From: SHLQ01 sp964562985
GTDB taxonomy: Bacteria > Actinomycetota > Acidimicrobiia > Acidimicrobiales > SHLQ01
Direction: 5' to 3'
DNA length: 48,659 bases
NCBI GenBank assembly: GCA_964562985.1
Contig: CAZLWE010000022.1
Span: 1-48,659 of the forward strand
In this document: positions 24,660 through 33,853 of the stretch, piece by piece
How positions within the stretch are numbered: the first letter of the stretch is position 1
Layout: every line of letters starts with the position of its first letter
Notes under the pieces: generated by a model
What the model was told of the DNA's origin: nothing
What the model saw: the letters and a program-made list of their open reading frames with translations, nothing else
The model's database searches: none
Translations under genes and position numbers: made by a program

Positions 24660-26257
24660 TGCTCGAACGACGCGCCGCTCGCCGAAGCCCCGACGGCTTT
24701 ACTGAATCCTCACGGCGCCTGCCGTCCACGGTCGCCCACATTTCGGGGCTCGCCTTGCTGGCGATTACGCCCGGTCTGGTCATTTCGGCGATCGTGGAGT
24801 TCATCGGCGCTGGCGACGCCGGTTGGGTGATCTTGGCGTGCGCTGCCATTTTCGGAGTCCTCGGAGCGGTGCTCTGGCAAGGAACACGACTCGGCGATCT
24901 GGCGATCCGTACGATCTTTGCGTCGGTAGCGTGGTCGTGGCTGTTGGTATCGCTGTTGGGTTCGCTCCCGTTCATTCTCGCTCGCACCTTCGAACGTGAA
25001 GGGGTGGGTAGGTGGATCGAGGTCGCAGACGCCATCTTCGAGTCCGTCTCTGGCTATACGTGTACGGGGTCGACCGTTCTCACGACGCTGCCCGATCTGG
25101 GCGATTCGAGCCCCGCGCCGGGTCGAGGAATCTTGTTCTATCGCCAGCTCATTCAGTGGTACGGCGGTATGGGTTTCGTGCAGCTGGTCATCACGGTGCT
25201 CCCCGCCTTGGGTTCCCGGGCACTTGGCTTCATGGGCGCTGAAGCCCCCGGTCCGACGGCAGACCGACTTGCACCACGCGCTGCTGATACGGCGAAGATC
25301 CTCTGGAAGCTCTATGTCGGCGGAACGATTGTCATGGCCGTGGCATTTGCTTTGGCTGGGATGGCTCCGTGGGACGCGATCAACCACTCTCTGACGACGG
25401 CGGCAACCGGCGGCTTCTCGACCTACAACGATTCCATCGGCGAGTTTGACAGCGTGTCGATCGAAATAGTTGCGCAGGTGGCGATGCTCTTCGGCGGCAC
25501 GAATTGGGCGCTGCACTGGCTGTTCTTAACGAAGAGCCGCTCGGTCTACTCCCGAGATCATGAATTCCGGGCGTACATCGCTATCTACCTGCTTGCCACT
25601 GTGGCGATGGCAGCGCGCCTCACCGTCGGCGACGAAGTCGGGGGATTTTGGACTGCCTTGCGGGTGTCGTCATTCAATGTCGCTAGCCTTCTTTCGAGCA
25701 CCGGATTCGGCAACGCCCAGGGATCGGGCAGTGCGGGCGATTTCGTGTTTTGGTCGGCGACCCCGCTCACCGTGCTTCTTCTGTTGATGGTGGTGGGAGG
25801 TATGTCGGGATCGACCGCGGGTGGCACCAAGGTGATCCGCACCCGTGTCCTCGCCGCGTTGAGTACACGTACCGTCGCGGTGGCGCGTCAGCCTCGAGCG
25901 GTCGTACCGGTGAAACTCGGCGGCGATGTCGTGCCAGAGGGGATCGTACAGCGTGTCTCGTTGTTCATGATGGCCTACGCCGCTCTCGTCGTGGGCGGTT
26001 TCTTGGTGGTGACGTTGCTGGGCGGAGGTGTCGAGGAGTCGCTTGCAGCCGTTATCGGCTCACTCGGCAATATGGGGCCAGCGTTTGGAGATGCAGGGCC
26101 GACTTCGACCTTCCTCGATGCCTTCCCGGCACCAGCGCGCCTCGTGCTTGCATTCCTGATGTTGGTCGGGCGTCTCGAACTATTCGCCGTGTTGTTGATG
26201 TTCGCCGCCCCGCGCCGTGCACTACGGCGGATTAGGCCGCACAAGCACGCGTTCTAA
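24659..26257 (+). CDS. trkH: TrkH-type potassium transporter subunit, second copy
   Basis: 532 residues. Pore loops: SGYTCTGSTVL, TTAATGGFSTYNDS, LSSTGFGNAQG, and GSLGNMGPAFGDAGP (canonical GNxGP fourth loop). Many membrane segments; the layout is like copy 1 but the sequence is clearly divergent, so this is an old duplication. Start ATG 24659 overlaps the stop of copy 1. It converges on the M18 aminopeptidase gene with 17 bp between stops. The two copies could form a heterodimer, since TrkH proteins are dimers, or two separate channels sharing TrkA. Confidence 0.9.
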   Translation: MLERRAARRSPDGFTESSRRLPSTVAHISGLALLAITPGLVISAIVEFIGAGDAGWVILACAAIFGVLGAVLWQGTRLGDLAIRTIFASVAWSWLLVSLLGSLPFILARTFEREGVGRWIEVADAIFESVSGYTCTGSTVLTTLPDLGDSSPAPGRGILFYRQLIQWYGGMGFVQLVITVLPALGSRALGFMGAEAPGPTADRLAPRAADTAKILWKLYVGGTIVMAVAFALAGMAPWDAINHSLTTAATGGFSTYNDSIGEFDSVSIEIVAQVAMLFGGTNWALHWLFLTKSRSVYSRDHEFRAYIAIYLLATVAMAARLTVGDEVGGFWTALRVSSFNVASLLSSTGFGNAQGSGSAGDFVFWSATPLTVLLLLMVVGGMSGSTAGGTKVIRTRVLAALSTRTVAVARQPRAVVPVKLGGDVVPEGIVQRVSLFMMAYAALVVGGFLVVTLLGGGVEESLAAVIGSLGNMGPAFGDAGPTSTFLDAFPAPARLVLAFLMLVGRLELFAVLLMFAAPRRALRRIRPHKHAF

Positions 26258-26274
26258 TGTTCAGCGCGGCTTCG

Positions 26275-27555
26275 TTAGCGCAATAGTTCAGCCAAGAGCA
26301 TCGTCATGTCCCATGGATCATGTGCGCCGGCAAGTTCTCTACAGGAGTGCATTGCGAGCTGGGGACAACCGACATCGAGGGCCCGCATTCCGAGTGAGGC
26401 GGCCAAGGTGGGCCCAATCGTGGAGCCACAGCTGAGATCGGTCCGGTTGACGAAGGCTTGGGTGCGCACACCCGCACGTTCAGCCGCAAGATGGAATTCG
26501 GCGGCGGTCACGGCGTCGGTGGTGTAGCGCTGATTCGCGTTGTGCTTGAGCGTCGGTCCACCGTTGAGCGCGATGTGGTGGTTGGGTTCGTGGCGGTCTG
26601 CGTAGTTGGGATGGGTTCCGTGAGCGTTGTCGGCGGAGACGCAGAGGCCGTTGGACATCGATACTGAAAGGTCATTGTCGGCTCCACCGAGGTCGGTGTT
26701 GATCTGTGCGAGAAGACGGGGGAGTAGCGCGGTTGCGGCACCCGTATGGCTAACCGATCCCACCTCTTCATGGTCGAACAGGGTGACCATCGAAATGGCT
26801 TCATTACCTTGCACTCCGGCGAGTGCGGTGAGCGCTGCGTGGCACGAGAGCTGATTGTCGAGCCGCGGCGCACTGAGGAACTCCTCGTCGACGCCGAGCA
26901 GTGAGCTGGGCGTGATGTCATGGAGCATCAGGTCTGTAGCGAGGATGTCCGACGCGGCAACGCCAGCTGCGTTGGCGATCACTTCTGATACGGCAGCTTC
27001 GCCGAGCCCATAGATAGGTGCGACGTGTTTCTGTTTGTTGAGCAACAATCCTTTTTGGGAGATCTCGCGATCGAGATGAATGGCGAGCTGGGGGATACGC
27101 AGCAGTGGCTTATTCACCAAGACCAGCTGCTCGATGGAACCATCCGAACCATCACGAACCACGACCCGGCCTGACAGACCTAAGTCCCGGTCGAGCCAGG
27201 AGTTCAACAGCACGCCGCCGTATACCTCCACGCCGACACGCCTGTAACCAAAGGCATTGGCATCCGGGTTTGGCTTGAGTCGCAGGTTCGGACTGTCGGT
27301 ATGGGCACCCACGAGCCGGATCGGTGTGCCTGGCGTGGTATCGCTCATGGCACGCCACGCGATGAGCGAACCATCACGCTTCAGGTAACGCGTTCCCGTC
27401 ATGCCGCCAGGAGATCCCGGCTCCGCTGGCACGTATCCGGCCGACTCGAGTAACGCAATGCCAGTTTGCACGACATGGAACGGCGACGGTGACGCGTCAA
27501 TGAATCGAGCCAAGGAGAGTGCGTGTGCGCGAGATGCTGTCAGGTCGTGTGCCAT
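26275..27555 (-). CDS. apeB: M18 family aspartyl-type aminopeptidase
   Basis: 426 residues, the usual M18 length. Dinuclear zinc enzyme removing N-terminal residues, cytoplasmic. Motifs: GAHTDSPNLRLKPNP (first ligand His and bridging Asp), LDREIS, TLFDHEEVGS (Glu pair), MSNGLCVSADNAHGTHPNY (ligand Asp and His), and CPQLAMHSCRE (final ligand His). ATG 27555 (MAHDLTAS) is chosen; a longer open frame upstream runs into the gltB promoter region and is Arg-rich. Divergent from gltB. Confidence 0.92.
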   Translation of the reverse strand: MAHDLTASRAHALSLARFIDASPSPFHVVQTGIALLESAGYVPAEPGSPGGMTGTRYLKRDGSLIAWRAMSDTTPGTPIRLVGAHTDSPNLRLKPNPDANAFGYRRVGVEVYGGVLLNSWLDRDLGLSGRVVVRDGSDGSIEQLVLVNKPLLRIPQLAIHLDREISQKGLLLNKQKHVAPIYGLGEAAVSEVIANAAGVAASDILATDLMLHDITPSSLLGVDEEFLSAPRLDNQLSCHAALTALAGVQGNEAISMVTLFDHEEVGSVSHTGAATALLPRLLAQINTDLGGADNDLSVSMSNGLCVSADNAHGTHPNYADRHEPNHHIALNGGPTLKHNANQRYTTDAVTAAEFHLAAERAGVRTQAFVNRTDLSCGSTIGPTLAASLGMRALDVGCPQLAMHSCRELAGAHDPWDMTMLLAELLR

Positions 27556-27591
27556 ATACCCATTGTGGCCGCTCGTGGCGCCCTGCCGGTG

Positions 27592-27621
27592 TTGGTGACG
27601 GGATCTTCCAGCCGGTACTCT
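27592..27621 (+). promoter_or_regulatory. Candidate gltBD promoter
   Basis: TTGGTG (27592-27597) and TACTCT (27616-27621) with an 18-bp spacer, 64 bp before the gltB ATG, in the 129-bp divergent region. The match to the housekeeping consensus is moderate. No operator is recognised. Confidence 0.3.
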
Positions 27622-27684
27622 GGATTCCTGGCCGGGCCAACGTCGTCCCACTCGCCGATCTACGACAACGAGGACTGGACGACA

Positions 27685-30600
27685 ATGTCAAACGGATTGC
27701 CCCCGCGGCAAGGCCTTTACGACCCTGCCAATGAACATGACGCGTGTGGACTGAACTTTGTCTGCGACATCCACGGCCGCCAGAGTCATGACATTGTCGT
27801 TCGTGGGCTTGGGGCGCTGTGCGCGCTCGAGCATCGAGGAGCTGCCGGCGCCGATCCCGATGTCGGGGATGGCGCAGGGATCTTGTTGCAAATCCCGGAT
27901 CGGTTCTTGCGCGAGGTCGTCGACTTCGAACTTCCTGAGGTCGGCAAGTATGCGACCGGAATCGGGTTCCTGCCACAAGATGGCGTGGTTGCCGCCACCG
28001 CGAAGGCCGAGATCCAACGGATCGCAGTCGAAGAGGGCTTGGTGGTTCTTGGATGGCGTGATGTGCCTGTGCTCCCCGAAACGATCGGTGCTGGAGCTCG
28101 ACTCACGATGCCATCGTTTAGCCAGCCGTTCTTTACCTCCGTTTCGGGTGATCTTGCAGGCGTTGAGCTCGATCGCGTGCTGTATATCGTTCGTAAACGG
28201 TTCGAACATGACATTTCGCTTCCTGCGGGCCCCGATGAGGCAAACGAAGCGATGGGTGGTGCCTCGGGAATGCACGATGGGGTCTACTTCCCATCACTGT
28301 CCGCACGCACGATCGTGTACAAGGGCATGCTCACGACGTCGCAGCTCAATGCCTTCTACCCAGATCTGAACGACGTCCGCTTCGAGTCCGCTATGGCCCT
28401 CGTGCACTCACGGTTCTCGACGAACACATTCCCGGCATGGGCACTTGCGCATCCGTACCGTTTGGTCGCCCACAACGGAGAGATCAACACCATTCGCGGC
28501 AACCGAAACTGGATGCGGGCCCGGCAGTCGTCACTGCAGTCGGATCTCTTTGGCGACAAGCTCCAAAAGGCCTTCCCGATCTGTACCCCGGGAGCCAGCG
28601 ACACAGCAGGTTTCGACGAGTGTCTCGAATTGCTCACGTTGTCGGGTTACACACTTCCCGAAGCCGTTCTCATGTTGATTCCCGAGCCCTGGGAGAACCA
28701 CGAGACGATGGATGCGGAACGCACGGCGTTCTACGAGTACTTCTCGACGTTGATGGAGCCGTGGGACGGACCGGCGTCGGTCTCCTTTACCGACGGGACG
28801 ATGATCGGTGCGGTTCTCGATCGAAACGGATTGCGACCATCCCGATACTGGGTGACCAGTGACGGTCTCGTCGTTATGGCCTCCGAGGTCGGTGTTGTAG
28901 ACATCGAACCGGAGAAGATCATTGAAAAGGGTCGCCTCGAGCCTGGTCGTATTTTCTTTATCGACACCGAACAGGGTCGGATCGTCCGCGATGATGAGAT
29001 CAAGGCGACGGTCGCGAAAGCGCGGCCGTATGGGTCGCTGCTCGCGACGGGCCTTACCGACATCGACGCACTCGCTCCACGCGTGGATGACCGTCGCCAT
29101 GACACGCCACTCGCAACACAACAGCAGGTCTTTGGCTACTCCCACGAAGAGCTGAAGGTGCTGCTCGCACCGATGATTCAGAACGGTAAGGAAGCGCTCG
29201 GTTCGATGGGTACCGACACGCCGATCGCTGCGCTATCGGAACGGCCGCGCCTACTCCCAGATTACTTCCAGCAACTCTTTGCCCAGGTGACGAACCCGCC
29301 GCTCGACGCGATCCGAGAAGAACTGATCACCGCCGTTGGAACAACGATCGGTCCGCGAGCAAACCTGCTCGCGCCAGGCGCAGACCCGGCCCGCCAGGTT
29401 CGCATAGGGCATCCGGTTCTCACCCCAGACCAATTCGCACGCCTTTTGCCCGGTGACGACGCACCGCTGAAGAGCGTAGTTCTCGACTTGGTTTACCCGA
29501 TTGAGGAAGAGGGCGATGGACTCGCCGCGGCGATACAACGCCTTCGTGACGAAGCAGACCAAGCGGTCGCGGAAGATGCGGAACTGATCATCCTCAGCGA
29601 CCGAGCAGTTTCCGTGCAGTTGGCACCGATCCCAGCGTTGCTCGCAACAGCGGCGATTCACCATCATCTGGTCGCCTCAGGAACGCGCATGCGTACGGAC
29701 CTCGTGGTGGAAACGGGCGAAGCGCGTGAAGTGCACCACATCGCCACCTTGTTGGGATTCGGAGCGAGGGCCGTCCATCCCTACACCGCGTTCGCAACCA
29801 TCGCTTCGATGGTCGAGAGAGGCGCCCATGGTGTTGATGTCGATCAGGCAACGGCGGCCAAGAACTATCTCAAGGCCTTCGATAAGGGCCTTCTTAAGGT
29901 CATGTCGAAGATGGGCATCTCGACCGTGGCGTCCTATACGGGCGCACAGATCTTCGAGGTCATCGGCCTCGATGCGTCGGTCGTCGGGGAGTATTTCGGT
30001 GGCATGGCAAGCCGTCTCGGTGGCATCGGAATCGATGTCCTCGCCACCGAAGTGCAGAAGCGTCACCTCCGGGCGTATCCAACGTCACCGAACCCGCAAA
30101 GAGCCCACCGCACGCTGGAGATCGGTGGCGAGTACCAATGGCGTCGAGAGGGAGAGTTCCACCTCTTCAACCCGGAAACGGTCTTCAAACTCCAGCATGC
30201 AACCAGGCAAGGTCGTTACGACATCTTCAAGCAGTACACCGCGTCGGTGAATGACCACGCCGAGAATCTGTCGACGCTGCGGGGATTGTTCAAGTTCGCA
30301 AGCGATCGGAAATCGATTCCCCTCGACGAGGTCGAGCCGGTGAGTGAGATCGTGAAACGCTTCTCGACAGGGGCCATGTCATATGGGTCGATCTCTGCTG
30401 AAGCCCATGAGACTCTCGCAATCGCGATGAACCGGATCGGCGCGAAGTCGAACACCGGCGAGGGCGGCGAGGACGACGTGCGTTTCGAGGCGCTAGAGAA
30501 TGGCGACTCGAAGCGTTCTGCCATCAAGCAGGTCGCGTCTGGTCGCTTCGGGGTCACCTCGAACTATCTCGTAAACGCCGACGATATCCAGATCAAAATG

Positions 30601-32292
30601 GCGCAGGGCGCAAAGCCCGGCGAAGGCGGACAGCTACCCGGCCACAAGGTCTATCCATGGATCGCTAAGACCCGCGGCTCCACCGCTGGTGTGGGGCTCA
30701 TCAGCCCACCACCACACCATGACATCTACTCCATCGAGGATTTGGCGCAGCTGATCTATGACCTCAAGAGCGCGAACCCAGAGGCGCGAGTGCACGTGAA
30801 GCTCGTGAGCGAGCTCGGTGTTGGCACGGTCGCTGCTGGTGTCTCCAAGGCGCACGCTGACGTAGTGCTCATCTCCGGCCACGATGGCGGTACCGGCGCA
30901 TCGCCGCTCACGTCCGTCAAGCACGCAGGATCGCCTTGGGAACTCGGCCTGGCCGAGACCCAACAGACGTTGCTGTTGAACGGTCTTCGAGATCGAATTG
31001 TCGTGCAGGTAGACGGCCAGTTGAAGACCGGTCGAGACGTAATGATCGCGGCGCTGCTCGGCGGAGACGAGTACGGCTTCGCCACAGCGCCACTCGTCGT
31101 CATGGGATGCATCATGATGCGCGTTTGTCACCTGAACACATGCCCCGTCGGCGTCGCCACGCAGGACCCCGAACTACGCAAGAAGTTCAGCGGTACACCG
31201 GAGTTTGTCGTGAACTTCTTTGAGTACATCGCCGAAGAGGTTCGAGAGATTCTGGCCGAACTCGGCTTCCGTACCCTCGGTGAGGCGATCGGACAGGCCG
31301 AAGCACTCGACATGACCGATGCGATCCGCCACTGGAAAGCCGACGGTATGGACCTGTCGCCGATCCTGTACGTTCCGCCGCTCCTCGAAGGCGAGAGCCG
31401 CCGTCACGATGGCGAGCAGGACCATCGACTCGACGAAGCCCTGGACGCCGACTTGCTGCGCACCGCTGGCTCGGCGATCGCAGGCGGTACGCCGATCACC
31501 ATTAACACGAAGATCCGAAACGTGAACCGAAGCGTTGGAACGCAGCTTGGGTATCACCTGACAAAGGCCCACGGCGCGGCAGGCCTTCCTGATGGCACAA
31601 TCACCATCAACGCGGAGGGCTCGGCAGGCAACAGCCTCGGGGCCTTCATGCCAAGGGGTATCACCATCCGCTTGACCGGCGATGCGAACGACTTTGTCGG
31701 TAAGGGCCTCTCCGGGGGTCGCGTCATCGTTCGACCGCCAGACGATTTGAACGTCGTTGCAGAAGACAACGTCATCGCCGGCAACGTCATCGGTTATGGC
31801 GCCACCGGGGGACAACTGTTCCTGCGGGGGCGTGTTGGAGAACGGTTCTGCGTCCGCAACTCAGGCGTTCAAGCGGTCGTTGAAGGAATCGGTGACCACG
31901 GATGTGAGTACATGACCGGTGGGGTAGCGGTCGTGCTCGGTGCTACCGGGCGCAACTTCGCTGCAGGCATGTCTGGAGGCGTGGCCTACGTCTACGACGA
32001 GGCTGGCGACTTCGAGCCGCTCGTGAACCCGGAGATGGTTGATCTCGAAACCCTGGGCGAAGACGATGAAGAGTTACTTCAAGGTCTGATCGATCAACAC
32101 ATCACCGAAACCGGATCTGACGTCGGTATCCGAATCTTGGCCGACTGGGCCGAATCGAAGGAACGATTCGTGAAGGTGATGCCGTCGGATTACAAGCGGG
32201 TCCTCGAAGCGGCAGCGCACGCCCGGGCAACCGGCGCAGACGAGATGGAAGCCGTCATGGCATCGGCTCGAGAAGGAGCAAAAAATGGGTGA
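27685..32292 (+). CDS. gltB: Glutamate synthase (NADPH) large subunit
   Basis: 1535 residues. It makes two glutamates from glutamine and 2-oxoglutarate. Layout: a 20-residue propeptide then Cys21 in HDACG (N-terminal nucleophile of the glutaminase domain, about 21-420); a central domain; an FMN synthase domain with the 3Fe-4S ligands C1142, C1148 and C1153 in CIMMRVCHLNTCPVG; and a C-terminal GXGXG beta-helix (EGSAGNSLGAF, GDANDFVGKGLSGG, TGGQLFLRG). ATG 27685 is preferred over the longer frame because it gives the expected propeptide and follows GAGGA. It overlaps gltD by 8 bp. Confidence 0.97.
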   Translation: MSNGLPPRQGLYDPANEHDACGLNFVCDIHGRQSHDIVVRGLGALCALEHRGAAGADPDVGDGAGILLQIPDRFLREVVDFELPEVGKYATGIGFLPQDGVVAATAKAEIQRIAVEEGLVVLGWRDVPVLPETIGAGARLTMPSFSQPFFTSVSGDLAGVELDRVLYIVRKRFEHDISLPAGPDEANEAMGGASGMHDGVYFPSLSARTIVYKGMLTTSQLNAFYPDLNDVRFESAMALVHSRFSTNTFPAWALAHPYRLVAHNGEINTIRGNRNWMRARQSSLQSDLFGDKLQKAFPICTPGASDTAGFDECLELLTLSGYTLPEAVLMLIPEPWENHETMDAERTAFYEYFSTLMEPWDGPASVSFTDGTMIGAVLDRNGLRPSRYWVTSDGLVVMASEVGVVDIEPEKIIEKGRLEPGRIFFIDTEQGRIVRDDEIKATVAKARPYGSLLATGLTDIDALAPRVDDRRHDTPLATQQQVFGYSHEELKVLLAPMIQNGKEALGSMGTDTPIAALSERPRLLPDYFQQLFAQVTNPPLDAIREELITAVGTTIGPRANLLAPGADPARQVRIGHPVLTPDQFARLLPGDDAPLKSVVLDLVYPIEEEGDGLAAAIQRLRDEADQAVAEDAELIILSDRAVSVQLAPIPALLATAAIHHHLVASGTRMRTDLVVETGEAREVHHIATLLGFGARAVHPYTAFATIASMVERGAHGVDVDQATAAKNYLKAFDKGLLKVMSKMGISTVASYTGAQIFEVIGLDASVVGEYFGGMASRLGGIGIDVLATEVQKRHLRAYPTSPNPQRAHRTLEIGGEYQWRREGEFHLFNPETVFKLQHATRQGRYDIFKQYTASVNDHAENLSTLRGLFKFASDRKSIPLDEVEPVSEIVKRFSTGAMSYGSISAEAHETLAIAMNRIGAKSNTGEGGEDDVRFEALENGDSKRSAIKQVASGRFGVTSNYLVNADDIQIKMAQGAKPGEGGQLPGHKVYPWIAKTRGSTAGVGLISPPPHHDIYSIEDLAQLIYDLKSANPEARVHVKLVSELGVGTVAAGVSKAHADVVLISGHDGGTGASPLTSVKHAGSPWELGLAETQQTLLLNGLRDRIVVQVDGQLKTGRDVMIAALLGGDEYGFATAPLVVMGCIMMRVCHLNTCPVGVATQDPELRKKFSGTPEFVVNFFEYIAEEVREILAELGFRTLGEAIGQAEALDMTDAIRHWKADGMDLSPILYVPPLLEGESRRHDGEQDHRLDEALDADLLRTAGSAIAGGTPITINTKIRNVNRSVGTQLGYHLTKAHGAAGLPDGTITINAEGSAGNSLGAFMPRGITIRLTGDANDFVGKGLSGGRVIVRPPDDLNVVAEDNVIAGNVIGYGATGGQLFLRGRVGERFCVRNSGVQAVVEGIGDHGCEYMTGGVAVVLGATGRNFAAGMSGGVAYVYDEAGDFEPLVNPEMVDLETLGEDDEELLQGLIDQHITETGSDVGIRILADWAESKERFVKVMPSDYKRVLEAAAHARATGADEMEAVMASAREGAKNG

Positions 32293-33766
32293 TCCAACCG
32301 GCTTCATGAAACACGACCGGCAGACGCCAACGATGCGTTCGGTCCCGGTTCGCTTGCTGGACTGGAAAGAGGTCTATGAGCCATTCGACGGTGAGGAGCT
32401 CAACCGGCAGGCGTCTCGCTGCATGGACTGTGGCATCCCGTTCTGCAATAGCGGATGTCCGCTCGGAAACTTGATCCCCGACTGGAACGATCTCGTCTAC
32501 CGAGACGACTGGCGCGAAGCGGCCGAACGATTGCATGCCACGAACAACTTTCCGGAGTTCACGGGCAGGCTCTGCCCGGCGCCGTGCGAAGGCTCCTGTG
32601 TTCTCGGCGTGAATGAGCCGCCCGTGACGATCAAACAGATCGAGATCGAGATCATCGAGCGTGCGTTCGCGGAAGGGTGGGTAACGCCCGTCATTGCCAC
32701 GGCCAAAACCGGCAAATCGGTTGCGATCGTTGGATCGGGTCCGGCGGGACTCGCCACAGCGCAGCAGTTGACACGTGCAGGCCACGACGTCACCGTCTTC
32801 GAACGGGCACCTCGCATCGGCGGCCTCCTTCGATATGGGATCCCTGAATTCAAGATGGAGAAGCGCTTTATCGACCGCCGGCTCGAACAAATGGAGGCGG
32901 AGGGTACGGTCTTTGAGACCGGTGTGAATGTCGGTGTCGACATCACGACCGATCAGCTCGCCGAAGACTTCGACGCCATCGTCCTCGCCGGTGGCGCCAC
33001 CCAGTGGCGCGACCTTCCGATTCCCGGACGTGATGCCAAGAACATCTTCCAGGCCATGGAGTTCCTCCCGCCAGCCAATGCGGTACAGCTCGGTGACCTC
33101 GACGAGCACCCGAGCAACGCGAAGGACAAGGACGTCGTCATTATCGGTGGCGGCGACACCGGTGCGGACTGTCTTGGTACCGCGCTTCGTCACGGCTGCG
33201 CCTCGGTGCGCATGTTTGAGATCATGCCCGAGCCGCCAGGGAAACGAGCCGAGGGCAACCCGTGGCCGGCTTGGCCGCTGGTACTACGCACCCCGTCGGC
33301 GCATCTCGAGGCAATCGAGGTTGAGGGTCGCGACGTTCGTGAGTACGCGATCAGCACGGTGTCGTTCACCACCGACGACGATGGCAATGTAGCTTCACTA
33401 GAAACGATCCGGGTTGAATCCCAGATCGTGGACGGTCGTCCAACGTTCGTTCCCGTCGATGGAACCGAAGAAACGTTCCCAGCACAGATGGTCCTGCTAG
33501 CTATGGGCTTTACCGGGCCGGAAAAGTCGCCGTTGCTCGAAGGGCTCGGAGTTGATTTGACCGATCGCGGGAACGTTTCACGCAACGACAGCTATGCAAC
33601 GAACGTCGAGGGAATCTTCTCCTGCGGCGATATGGGTCGCGGTCAATCGTTGATTGTTTGGGCCATCGCCGAAGGCCGTGCCTGCGCCGCCGCAGTGGAC
33701 GCAGCGCTAGTTGGTGAGTCGGCTCTACCAATACCGGTAGCACCAACGGATCAACCGCTTCGTTAA
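32285..33766 (+). CDS. gltD: Glutamate synthase (NADPH) small subunit
   Basis: 493 residues, feeding electrons from NADPH through FAD and 4Fe-4S clusters to GltB. Cysteine clusters CMDCGIPFCNSGCP and LCPAPCEGSC bind the iron-sulfur centres. The FAD Rossmann motif is VGSGPAGLATAQQL and the NADPH motif is IGGGDTGADCLG. ATG 32285 lies within the last codons of gltB, with AAGGAG seven bases upstream, so the two are coupled. The 87 bp after it hold only a weak 4-bp stem before the conservon operon. Confidence 0.96.
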   Translation: MGDPTGFMKHDRQTPTMRSVPVRLLDWKEVYEPFDGEELNRQASRCMDCGIPFCNSGCPLGNLIPDWNDLVYRDDWREAAERLHATNNFPEFTGRLCPAPCEGSCVLGVNEPPVTIKQIEIEIIERAFAEGWVTPVIATAKTGKSVAIVGSGPAGLATAQQLTRAGHDVTVFERAPRIGGLLRYGIPEFKMEKRFIDRRLEQMEAEGTVFETGVNVGVDITTDQLAEDFDAIVLAGGATQWRDLPIPGRDAKNIFQAMEFLPPANAVQLGDLDEHPSNAKDKDVVIIGGGDTGADCLGTALRHGCASVRMFEIMPEPPGKRAEGNPWPAWPLVLRTPSAHLEAIEVEGRDVREYAISTVSFTTDDDGNVASLETIRVESQIVDGRPTFVPVDGTEETFPAQMVLLAMGFTGPEKSPLLEGLGVDLTDRGNVSRNDSYATNVEGIFSCGDMGRGQSLIVWAIAEGRACAAAVDAALVGESALPIPVAPTDQPLR

Positions 33767-33853
33767 CAAAGCTCCTCGGAGCGAGTTATTGCTTAATTGT
33801 GGTGGTGGCGAACCGATAGGTCGGGGTACGACCGTGTTGCTATCGGGGAAATC

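Noticed and set aside
33771..33782. GCTC-CTCG-GAGC stem after gltD as a terminator
   Set aside because: Only 4 bp and no U-run; too weak to call.
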